NCBI GenBank assembly: GCA_947463165.1
Contig: CANHSW010000003.1
Span: 1 to 23,215 of the forward strand
Source of the DNA: Cyanobacteriota bacterium
GTDB lineage: Bacteria > Cyanobacteriota > Cyanobacteriia > PCC-6307 > Cyanobiaceae
Length of the DNA stretch: 23,215 nucleotides
Direction: 5' to 3'
Every line of letters begins with the position of its first letter. Position 1 is the first letter of the stretch. The position numbers and the translations under genes are program-made. Shown in pieces: positions 16,815 to 23,215 of this stretch. A model generated the notes under the pieces. That model made no database searches. It was not told where the DNA came from and saw nothing but the letters and a program-made list of their open reading frames with translations.

Positions 16815-17374
16815 CAAATTCCCAGCAGTTGTTTGGCCCGCAGCCAGGCGGTAACGCTCTTGGCATCCAGGTATTCATCGCCACTGGCCAGGGCCCCATC
16901 CAGTTCGGCAGGCGTCAGCAGCAGCACTTCGATGTCTTCGTCGTCATCGCCGGCCGGGGGTTGGCTGAGGGGGGTGAGTTCGCGGGCCAGGAACAGGTGG
17001 ATCACCTCGTTGGAATAGCCAGGGCAGGGCAGCAGCGTGCCCAGGGGATCCCAGCGGGCGGCGCTGTAGCCCGCTTCCTCCTGCAGCTCCCGTTGCATCG
17101 TATTGAGGGGGGCTTCCCCCTCATCCAAGGTGCCGGCGGGAAACTCCAGCAGGCGGGTTTGCACCGCAAAGCGGTACTGGCGCAAGATCACCACCCGGCC
17201 ATCGGCCAGCAGCGGCACCGCCAAGGAGGCCCCGGGATGGCGGATCAGACCAAAGGTGCCCTCCAACCCCTTGGGCAGGGCCATGCGGTTCAGTTCGAAG
17301 CGCAGTTTGCGCGCATCGAGGGCCGCGATGGTCTCAAGCAGAAGCGAGGGCTCCGGGGCTGGCAAGGGCGCCAT
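16814..17374 (-). CDS. Nudix hydrolase, ADP-ribose pyrophosphatase type
   Basis: A 186-residue hydrolase of nucleoside diphosphate derivatives, probably ADP-ribose. The complete Nudix box GTLDEGEAPLNTMQRELQEE-AGY is visible (G-x5-E-x7-REUxEE-xGU), preceded by LLEFPAG, as in ADP-ribose pyrophosphatases. SNEVIHLFLA follows the box and DDDEDIEV is the acidic loop. The start at ATG 17374 was preferred over ATG 17431, which would add 19 poorly ordered residues. It is coupled to the photolyase by TGATG overlap. The upstream boundary is the edge of the conserved-gene region; the terminator of the peroxidase gene lies on the other side. Confidence 0.9.
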   Translation of the reverse strand: MAPLPAPEPSLLLETIAALDARKLRFELNRMALPKGLEGTFGLIRHPGASLAVPLLADGRVVILRQYRFAVQTRLLEFPAGTLDEGEAPLNTMQRELQEEAGYSAARWDPLGTLLPCPGYSNEVIHLFLARELTPLSQPPAGDDDEDIEVLLLTPAELDGALASGDEYLDAKSVTAWLRAKQLLGI

Positions 17375-17510
17375 CGAAGGCAGCTGCGACGGATGTGGGC
17401 CATAAGCATGGCGCGAACCAGGCACGGCCATGGTCTGTGGGCCTCCCCAGTGCAGGGCGAACCGGGCGGGCGGGCGGTGGATTTAGTTGGTTTGCCCGCA
17501 GCTGCTCCAT

Positions 17511-17534
17511 AAAAAACAGCCCCCTTGCGGAGGC
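17511..17534 (-). terminator. Rho-independent terminator downstream of the peroxidase gene
   Basis: On the minus strand GCCTCC (17534-17529) pairs with GGGGGC (17524-17519), with one wobble, around a GCAA tetraloop of the stable GNRA class. TG and then TTTTTT (17516-17511) follow. It lies 64 bases after the peroxidase stop codon, with the 13-bp tandem array in between. Confidence 0.75.
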
Positions 17535-17543
17535 CGGAAATAA

Positions 17544-17595
17544 TTGATTGCTAGCTTTGATCGCTAGCTCTGACCGCTATCTTTGTCTGCTAGAT
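17544..17595. repeat. 13-bp tandem repeat, four units
   Basis: Four back-to-back 13-bp units: TTGATTGCTAGCT, TTGATCGCTAGCT, CTGACCGCTATCT and TTGTCTGCTAGAT. The core GCTAGCT is palindromic in the first two. The array ends two bases before the stop codon of the peroxidase gene and precedes its terminator. Confidence 0.88.
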
Positions 17596-17597
17596 AT

Positions 17598-20500
17598 TCA
17601 TCTTAAAACGATGAAATCTTGGCTGGATATTGCGGGGAACAGGGCCTGGGCCGAGGCCACGTCGGAAGGAAGATAGGGGTTGAATCTACCCAGTGTGGCG
17701 ATCTGGGTGGCTGCCAATGAGCCATTGCCATCGGCGTCGTAGGCGAGGGCGCCATTGCTGATATTATAGGTGATTCTGGTGCTGGATTTGGTGGCTGCCG
17801 CAGTCACATTGGCGCTGGTGGAGCCGGCGATGGATTCAAATTGATTGGCTTTAATCTCTGATTCGGTGAGTGCTGTGTAAATGGCGGCGCTAAGCACTAG
17901 CCGGTCAGAGCCGGGCGCAAAATCTAAGATGCTATCAATGCCGGCGTCAGTTAATTGTTGATCAAAGAAGAAGAGATCATCGCCCATCCCCCCGGTCAGG
18001 GTATCTACGCCGGCTGCGCCATAGAGCTTGTCATCGCCATCTTGGCCCTTGATTCTGTCAGCGCCTGCGCCACCAAATAGCTGATCATCGCCATTTTGGC
18101 CATTGATGTCTTCATCGCCGGCTTCTCCATAGATCATATCATCACCATCGCCTGCGTAGATATCGTCATTACCGGTGCCGCCATAGATGCGATCGTCGTC
18201 GTCACCGCCCCGCAGCAGGTCGTTGCCGGCATCGCCGTAGATCAGGTCTTTGCCACTGCCCCCATCAATAAAGTCATTGCCTTCGCCGCCGGAGGCGAGG
18301 TCTTCACCGCCGTCGCCCCAGATGCAATCATCGCCGCCTAGGGCATTGAATGCATCCGCACGATTTGTGCCGCCAAACATTTCGCTGGCATTGCCAACTC
18401 CATTTGGATTTAAAACGCCGCGGGCGTCTAGATAATTGCCACCATTGCCTGTGAAAACTTTGTTCACATAGCCTGCAACACCTACTGTCTGGCTCACCCC
18501 GAAGATGTCGGTTACTGTTTTGTTCGCCGCCAACAGCGCGGCATTGCTTCTAAAGGCAAGGTTGGAATTGCTGGAGAGCTCATAGTCGGCATCATTCACG
18601 GCAAAGATCTTGTGGTAAAGGTGGCGAACGCCAGTTGATTCCATCACCAGATCCGCCAGCACCTTGCCCTGGATTGACGCGAGTAAATCCGTGCCGGCAA
18701 GTTTGCTTAGGTAGTAATTTTCATCACCCCTCTCCAGCTGCTGCATTTGATAGGAGTAGATAAAATTGTGGGTGGGGCCGAGCATGCCGCCGGGGACTTT
18801 TGCCTCCGCTAGACCGCCAAGCCACAGGGAAATATTTTGGAAATCTTGATTGCCTGAATTAGCTTGGAAGTTAGGGATCACAGCGTCCGAGCTGGTGCCA
18901 CTCCAGGCATTGCCCATGAAGCTATTATCCTGTATCGCCGCATTGGCTGCATCGGCTAGGGCTGCCGCATAAATAGCAGCATCGCCGGGGGCACTGCTGG
19001 CCTGCAAGTTATTCCAGTAAAGGAGGTTCGAGTTGCCTGAATAGGCGCTTAGGATGGCATCACGGGAGTAGGCCATGATGAATCCCTTCAGGGAATCGGG
19101 GTTCAGCAGGTGGTTGCCGAAATCCCGCCAGCTCACGTAGGGGCGCAGGTTTGCTTCCTGGGCCGCCAAGCGGGCATCCAGGCCGTTATCGGTTTGATTT
19201 GTAGCTGCATTCCCAGCCGTCAGGCGGACATTGCGCAGAAATGTTTGCATCTCCAGCCGCGCCTGGTTGAGGGAGCTCACCCCAACATCCTGGCCCCTGC
19301 CGATGTTGAGGGCGGCCAGATCCAGGGGTAGTCCCACCAGGGCATTGCGCAGGGTATTGGTTACATACTCATCTATTTGATTGCCCACTTGGTTTGAAGT
19401 GCCGGCTATAACTTCTGCCGCCGTAGTGTTGGTATAAAGTTGAGGGGCGAGAAATGCATTTAACAGGAGCATATTTGTAGTGCTTCCCTCCAGGGCAAGG
19501 CCGCTGCCCGGGTTGACCTTGGTGAGGGCAATTGTTTCGCTCAGCTGGGAGTGGCCAAAGCGGAAAACTGAACTGGCAAATTCGGCCAGAATCGAAGGAT
19601 TGAATCCTGCATTAACGCTGCCGAATGCCCCCAGGTCGGGCGTGATGCGACGTACATATTCTTGAAAAACGTGATGCTGATAGAATTGCTCTGTAACTAG
19701 CTTTGTAGCTTCAAATTTTTCTTCTGCCGACATCTGGAAGCTAGGATTTTGCTGCTTGTTTCTGGCAATATCTACTTCCAGTTGCTTGAGGATTGCATTG
19801 TGAGCATCAACAAAGATTTGGTGAATACTGGTGAGGCCAAGATTTTCATTGGCGCGGCCATCTCCACCTGCCGCGTGCAGATTTAAAACTGATGGATCCT
19901 TCAGATCACCTGTGGCGTTGAATTGGCTGATGCCTGCTGGTTGCTGGGCCCCTTGCCAGTTATGGGCCAAATCAATCATGAAGGCTGATCCAGACTTCAT
20001 CAGCACGGCATCGGCCGGCACCAATGCGGTATCAAAAATATATCCTTTTTCGCCTGAGATTTTATTTAAAACAACAAATGCCAGGCGGCCCGCCCCGGCC
20101 ATGCCGGCGGGAATGGTCTCCACCAGGGGAACACTGGATACGTCAATATCGTGGATTACCAGGCCAATGCGCAGGGCATTTTGTTTGACATCTGTCCATC
20201 GGACAATGCCTTTGTCGCTGGCGGTGAGCATGGCCCCGGTGAGTTCACCATTGCCCTTGTACTCCTTCAGGAAAACTCCATGGCTGAAGGTGGAACCATA
20301 GGTTTGGTTTAGATCAATAAATGCAGATGTATAGTTAAAGCTCCTGCCATTTCTTGGCGAAAGCTTTAGCGCCCCACTCGCATCAACGGAGGCGATCACT
20401 CCGGTAAATGGAGACTGGTAATTGAAGGCATCTACCACTTGGGCGATGGTTGCCCCTGTGGCTATGCTAACGATTTGATCGTTTAGCACTACGTTGCCGC

Positions 20501-21422
20501 CGCTGGCAATCGTTGTGAAGACACTTGTGCCAATCGCGCTATTATCATTGTCCACATCCCAGGTGGTGCTGGGGAAATATGTGCCCAGACCTAACTCAGT
20601 AAGCAGGCTATCTTTGCTCCCCACTCCTAGTTTTACGCGTACGGTGTTTCCCCGGGACAGGGCCATGAAGTTGGTTGGGCTGCCCGCCTGGTAAAGACTG
20701 TCGCCAGGTAGTAGGGGTATTAGGACACTGCCATCATCCCCCTTGTCGAGAAAATCAAGGCCATGGTCATGATATTGACCGAAGATGGCGAAAAAGTCTG
20801 AGTTTGGCAGTGGATTGCTGCCTGTTAGGATGGCTTCATGGCGGGTATTGTTATTTTGACTTACCCGGCCCAAGCCTGCCCTGGTGCCAGTCTGGGTCCA
20901 TTCCCTGGCATAGGGATTATCCAGAGTATCAAACAGGCTTTTCCCCGTCTGGTTTGTCAGCAGATTGCTGATCAACCTAGGGTTGGCGTCGAAGATCAGA
21001 TTGCCACGAATGCTGTAATCTACTACGTAGGAGGAATTGTAGCTTGTAGTTCCTGTGCCAAAATTAATTGTGAATTCGCCCGTTTCTCTGGAAAAATTAC
21101 TGCTAGTTAAGTTGCGAAACAGGGTGTTGGTTGCGCCGGCGCGATAGCGGGGATCGGTCGGTGAGGTTATCCTTAGACTTGCTGTTGTTTGATTGGGAAA
21201 TTGCGGTATGCCAAAAATCTGCTGATCGGTGCCATTGAGATAGCGAAATCCGCTGGTAGACTTGGCTCCCACCGCTCCCAGGGGGCCAGGCAGAACAGCA
21301 ATTGTCGGATCGTTATTGTATTGGCTATAGACGGTCCACTGGTAGTCGAGGAAGGATAGATCGTTAAACGTGAACCAATCTATGACTGAGTTGAAGTTGA
21401 GGCTGCCGCTAGAATTGGACAC
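17598..21422 (-). CDS. Animal-type heme peroxidase fused to RTX calcium-binding repeats
   Basis: A 1274-residue protein of the peroxidase-cyclooxygenase superfamily, bacterial peroxicin class, of which the Lyngbya enzyme LspPOX is a characterised member. It has no signal peptide. Residues about 130-960 are the peroxidase. GQYHDHGLDF holds the heme-linking D219 and distal H220. GGDGRANENLGL holds catalytic R523 and the second heme-ester E526. VFRFGHSQL holds proximal H624, and NIGRGQDVGVSSLN is the conserved downstream motif. So all catalytic positions are intact, although the residue after the distal His, an Asp calcium ligand in mammalian enzymes, is Gly221. Residues 290-366 are an extra beta-rich insert. 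Residues 1028-1153 are 14 RTX nonapeptides, followed by a C-terminal tail ending DFIVLR, as in type I secretion substrates. The start is GTG 21422 with a good SD. It probably oxidises halides or phenolics outside the cell. Confidence 0.95.
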   Translation of the reverse strand: MSNSSGSLNFNSVIDWFTFNDLSFLDYQWTVYSQYNNDPTIAVLPGPLGAVGAKSTSGFRYLNGTDQQIFGIPQFPNQTTASLRITSPTDPRYRAGATNTLFRNLTSSNFSRETGEFTINFGTGTTSYNSSYVVDYSIRGNLIFDANPRLISNLLTNQTGKSLFDTLDNPYAREWTQTGTRAGLGRVSQNNNTRHEAILTGSNPLPNSDFFAIFGQYHDHGLDFLDKGDDGSVLIPLLPGDSLYQAGSPTNFMALSRGNTVRVKLGVGSKDSLLTELGLGTYFPSTTWDVDNDNSAIGTSVFTTIASGGNVVLNDQIVSIATGATIAQVVDAFNYQSPFTGVIASVDASGALKLSPRNGRSFNYTSAFIDLNQTYGSTFSHGVFLKEYKGNGELTGAMLTASDKGIVRWTDVKQNALRIGLVIHDIDVSSVPLVETIPAGMAGAGRLAFVVLNKISGEKGYIFDTALVPADAVLMKSGSAFMIDLAHNWQGAQQPAGISQFNATGDLKDPSVLNLHAAGGDGRANENLGLTSIHQIFVDAHNAILKQLEVDIARNKQQNPSFQMSAEEKFEATKLVTEQFYQHHVFQEYVRRITPDLGAFGSVNAGFNPSILAEFASSVFRFGHSQLSETIALTKVNPGSGLALEGSTTNMLLLNAFLAPQLYTNTTAAEVIAGTSNQVGNQIDEYVTNTLRNALVGLPLDLAALNIGRGQDVGVSSLNQARLEMQTFLRNVRLTAGNAATNQTDNGLDARLAAQEANLRPYVSWRDFGNHLLNPDSLKGFIMAYSRDAILSAYSGNSNLLYWNNLQASSAPGDAAIYAAALADAANAAIQDNSFMGNAWSGTSSDAVIPNFQANSGNQDFQNISLWLGGLAEAKVPGGMLGPTHNFIYSYQMQQLERGDENYYLSKLAGTDLLASIQGKVLADLVMESTGVRHLYHKIFAVNDADYELSSNSNLAFRSNAALLAANKTVTDIFGVSQTVGVAGYVNKVFTGNGGNYLDARGVLNPNGVGNASEMFGGTNRADAFNALGGDDCIWGDGGEDLASGGEGNDFIDGGSGKDLIYGDAGNDLLRGGDDDDRIYGGTGNDDIYAGDGDDMIYGEAGDEDINGQNGDDQLFGGAGADRIKGQDGDDKLYGAAGVDTLTGGMGDDLFFFDQQLTDAGIDSILDFAPGSDRLVLSAAIYTALTESEIKANQFESIAGSTSANVTAAATKSSTRITYNISNGALAYDADGNGSLAATQIATLGRFNPYLPSDVASAQALFPAISSQDFIVLR
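17964..18341 (-). repeat. RTX calcium-binding nonapeptide array (14 units of 27 bp)
   Basis: Fourteen consecutive GGxGxDxUx-type nonapeptides encoded within the peroxidase gene (residues 1028-1153), from LGGDDCIWG to GMGDDLFFF. Several units diverge at the first Gly (DAGNDLLRG, EAGDEDING, QNGDDQLFG, AAGVDTLTG), but the Asp at position 5 or 6 is kept in each. Such arrays fold into a calcium-dependent beta-roll after export by type I secretion. Confidence 0.93.
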
Positions 21423-21427
21423 GAAAA

Positions 21428-21434
21428 ACTCCTT
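21428..21434 (-). promoter_or_regulatory. Shine-Dalgarno sequence of the peroxidase gene
   Basis: The minus strand reads AAGGAGT, then TTTTC, then the GTG start at 21422. It confirms the GTG start; no ATG lies nearby in frame. Confidence 0.75.
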
Positions 21435-22340
21435 TTAGTTGGTGCTCTTGTAATCGAGGCAAGGCAAAGATGTGGGCTTAATTGGCTAATGCCGCGCCCG
21501 GGCTTGATGTTTGCCTATTGCTGAGGCTGAAACTGTTGAGGCCGGAGTGGGTTGAACTTACCCTCTAATTTGTGGCGACTCAACCTGGTGATTTGGGATG
21601 CTTTGCTGGTGCTAGTGCTCGTTGGAGCGTGGATTGTTGGAGGCTTAGGGTGTGAAAAGGGGCCGCGATGCCTTGGCTAACCAATGGAAAACTCTGTGCT
21701 GGACAGAGCGCAGGGCGAATCACCTGTGATGTGGCGTTTATCCATGCCCTCCTGCGGAACAGTGAATTAATTTATACCCCAGATGTTCGCTTTTCTGCTC
21801 ACCCTGCGCGTTCCTGGGAATACATTTGTAAAATGAGTAAAGTTTTTGCTGCTCAAGGCAGCTGCTGACGCTGGTCAGTTCCCAACCTGTTTGGGCGAGT
21901 CAGCTGGCCATATCCATTGTGGCGACTGGATTCCACCTTCAGTCTTAAATGAGACTCAGTCTGGTAGTTGCGTTTTTGGAGCCGTTCTTCAGCTCCACCT
22001 GATTTGGGCCGTGTTGGCATTTCTTCATATATTGAGCTGCTGACTGGGCGGCTGTGGTCCGCCACCTATGGCTTCCCGCCCAATCCCCGGCCGCCAAATA
22101 CTCCCCTCCCCACCCTTTTTGCCGGCGCCTTGACGCCTCACCATTGCAAACGGTCAATTTATTGGCGGAAACTGGCGTAGGCTGTTAAAAGAGATGCTAC
22201 AGCATTGGCCGCATCTGGACGGCTGTTTCCACGCGACGGCTGTTTCCACACAACAGCTGTTTCCACGCAACGGCTGTTTCCGCGAGACAGCTGTTTCTAG
22301 GTGGCAGTTATCTCCAGACGCCAGCATTCAGGGTGCCAAA
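21435..22340. other. 0.9-kb region without a recognisable gene
   Basis: Between the peroxidase start and the end of the thioesterase gene no credible coding region was found. Open frames of 65-86 codons exist (for example 21668-21868 + and 22194-22454 +), but they show no family motif, and the second is broken up by a 17-bp repeat whose period is not a multiple of three. Base composition is more AT-rich than in the neighbouring core genes. The region must hold the promoter of the peroxidase gene, and it holds a six-unit tandem repeat at 22219-22320. I could not place a convincing -35/-10 pair. Confidence 0.6.
22219..22320. repeat. 17-bp tandem repeat, six units, decaying to the right
   Basis: Units on the + strand: ACGGCTGTTTCCACGCG, ACGGCTGTTTCCACACA, ACAGCTGTTTCCACGCA, ACGGCTGTTTCCGCGAG, ACAGCTGTTTCTAGGTG and a degenerate sixth, GCAGTTATCTCCAGACG, each exactly 17 bases after the last. 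Units 3 and 5 contain the palindrome ACAGCTGT. The array ends 20 bases past the stop codon of the thioesterase gene, in the untranslated region. Confidence 0.88.
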
Positions 22341-22790
22341 TTAAAGCGGCCTCGGCCCGCCGCCGAGGCTGGAGGCCTCCAGCCAGCGAGCGATCGGCTC
22401 CGGCAGGGCGCAGCGGCGCCGGCTGGCCACTTCTATGGCCAGGTGGCGGCTTAAGCCTTCGGCCACCTCTTGGTTGGCTGAGCGGAATAGGTAGCGAATT
22501 TGGAAGCAGCCAGGATCGATTCGTTGGGGTTCCAGTTGGATCGCCAGGGGATCGCCACAGACCAGGGGCCGGCGGAAATCGGCGCGGCAGTGGACGATCG
22601 GCAGGGCGATGGGCGGCGTTTTGCCGGGGGTGGGAAACAGTTCATCAGCGGCGATGCCGAAGCGTTCCAGGCTCTCCTCATAGGCCTCGTGGCACCAGCG
22701 CAGCAGCTGGTGGAAGTGCATCACGCCGGCGGCGTCCGTGTCGCCGAAGCGCACCTTGCGGCAGAGCTGCAGCCAGCTGTTGGGGTCCAT
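22341..22790 (-). CDS. 1,4-dihydroxy-2-naphthoyl-CoA thioesterase (hotdog fold, 4HBT type)
   Basis: A 149-residue single hotdog-domain acyl-CoA thioesterase. The N-terminal motif VRFGDTDAAGVMHFHQLLRW matches the 4-hydroxybenzoyl-CoA thioesterase family, and D19 aligns with its catalytic Asp. The segment RWCHEAYEESLERFGI is typical of the cyanobacterial DHNA-CoA hydrolases that release DHNA for phylloquinone (vitamin K1) synthesis. The C-terminus ends in the short basic helix ASRRRCALPEPIARWLEA. The start at ATG 22790 (MDPNSWLQLCRKVRFGDTD) was chosen because the family begins just before the motif. ATGs at 22799 and 22811 are also in frame; the upstream start of the divergent gene overlaps them. 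Other 4HBT-type substrates cannot be excluded. Confidence 0.88.
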   Translation of the reverse strand: MDPNSWLQLCRKVRFGDTDAAGVMHFHQLLRWCHEAYEESLERFGIAADELFPTPGKTPPIALPIVHCRADFRRPLVCGDPLAIQLEPQRIDPGCFQIRYLFRSANQEVAEGLSRHLAIEVASRRRCALPEPIARWLEASSLGGGPRPL

Positions 22791-22797
22791 GCCGGCC

Positions 22798-23215
22798 ATG
22801 TTGCCACCCACCGCCAGGGGCCTGTGCTTGCGCCAGGCCCACTACGCAACTACATTCCGGCTGATTTGCAACTATGCCTTGGCCTGTCCCGCCGCCTACG
22901 AAAAGCCCAGCCTCAGCCGGGCCTGGGAGGCATTTCTCCTCCACTTATCAGCGATCCTGCTGATTTGGGTGGCCACCGTGGTGATCAGTGGGGCTGGTTT
23001 TCTGATCTACTTGCTAATCACCCTTGTTGGTTTCGGCTTGACCAATGGCAGCAGTGAGGCTTCGATCACAGCTGCGGTCTTGGTGGGTCAGTTGGGTCAG
23101 CTGCCTTTCGCGATCTTCTCAAACCTGGTGGGGGTGCTGTTCGTGGCAGTGCCCGCCATGTACTACAACACTGGCGAGACAATCACCCTGGAGGCGGCTT
23201 TTCGGGGTCTTTTCC
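22798..23215 (+). CDS. Polytopic membrane protein, 5' part only
   Basis: An open frame beginning at ATG 22798 runs without a stop to the end of the window, giving 139 residues. After a polar, Arg-containing N-terminus (MLPPTARGLCLRQAHYATTF) comes RLICNYALACPAAYEKPSL and then hydrophobic stretches LLHLSAILLIWVATVVISGA, FLIYLLITLVGFGL and FAIFSNLVGVLFVAVPAM, so at least two to three membrane helices. The pattern RAWEAF...VPAMYYN...AAFRGLF resembles DUF-type membrane proteins with repeated amphipathic motifs. I do not recognise the family. ATG 22789 and TTG 22828 are other possible starts; the frame also continues open upstream. It is divergent from the thioesterase gene with essentially no room for a separate promoter. 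Confidence 0.6.
   Translation, partial: MLPPTARGLCLRQAHYATTFRLICNYALACPAAYEKPSLSRAWEAFLLHLSAILLIWVATVVISGAGFLIYLLITLVGFGLTNGSSEASITAAVLVGQLGQLPFAIFSNLVGVLFVAVPAMYYNTGETITLEAAFRGLF

Noticed and set aside
17964..18341. Regular 27-bp DNA periodicity as a non-coding repeat
   Set aside because: It is fully explained by the 14 RTX nonapeptides encoded in frame in the peroxidase gene.
22219..22320. Possible CRISPR array
   Set aside because: The units are directly adjacent with no spacers, are only 17 bp long, and no cas genes are nearby.
22194..22454. An 86-codon + frame containing the 17-bp repeat
   Set aside because: The repeat period is not divisible by three, so the peptide is not repetitive and shows no family; the frame also runs antisense into the thioesterase gene.

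Overview
This window looks like the chromosome of a GC-rich picocyanobacterium of the Synechococcus/Cyanobium/Prochlorococcus group. The evidence is a set of cyanobacterium-specific families (DUF4079, DUF1997, DUF3181, and a long IspH beginning [17 protein letters not shown]), an NtcA-type promoter in front of an ammonium transporter, several copies of the HIP1 palindrome GCGATCGC, and a DHNA-CoA thioesterase of phylloquinone synthesis. The genus assignment is inferred from these families and was not tested by a search.

Bases 1-7400 are housekeeping genes. On the + strand is the 3' end of a DUF4079 membrane protein. On the - strand follow DUF1997, ispH, amt and sfsA. murJ (+) is divergent from sfsA and runs tail to tail into a three-gene minus-strand cluster of small proteins: a 79-aa membrane protein, DUF3181 and an 89-aa protein. 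The amt gene has a well-formed NtcA promoter and Shine-Dalgarno sequence, which together fix its start.

Bases 7400-12300 read on the + strand: tRNA-Arg(ACG) with its own promoter and terminator, glyA, a WecA/Rfe-type undecaprenyl-phosphate sugar-1-phosphate transferase, cinA (ATGA overlap) and an Sfp-type phosphopantetheinyl transferase. They are tightly spaced and probably partly co-transcribed. The transferase carries a substitution in its WxxKE motif.

Bases 12300-17400 hold fabI and a small lipoprotein gene (-), a DegT-type PLP aminotransferase with a cysteine-rich insertion (+), and a coupled nudix-photolyase pair (-).

Bases 17400-22340 differ from the rest: lower GC, one 1274-residue gene on the - strand and about 0.9 kb of non-coding DNA upstream. 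The gene encodes an animal-type heme peroxidase fused to 14 RTX calcium-binding nonapeptides, with an extra segment resembling a flagellin hook-IN module. It is flanked by a 13-bp tandem array plus a terminator on one side and a 17-bp tandem array on the other. This is the most distinctive part of the window and is probably an acquired, type I-secreted enzyme; no secretion genes lie nearby.

Bases 22340-23215 hold a DHNA-CoA thioesterase (-) and, divergent and nearly touching it, the start of a multi-pass membrane protein that leaves the window.

No CRISPR array, transposase or prophage was seen. A recurring oddity is short perfect or near-perfect tandem duplications at gene edges, including one that duplicates the sfsA start codon and one that spans a stop codon.
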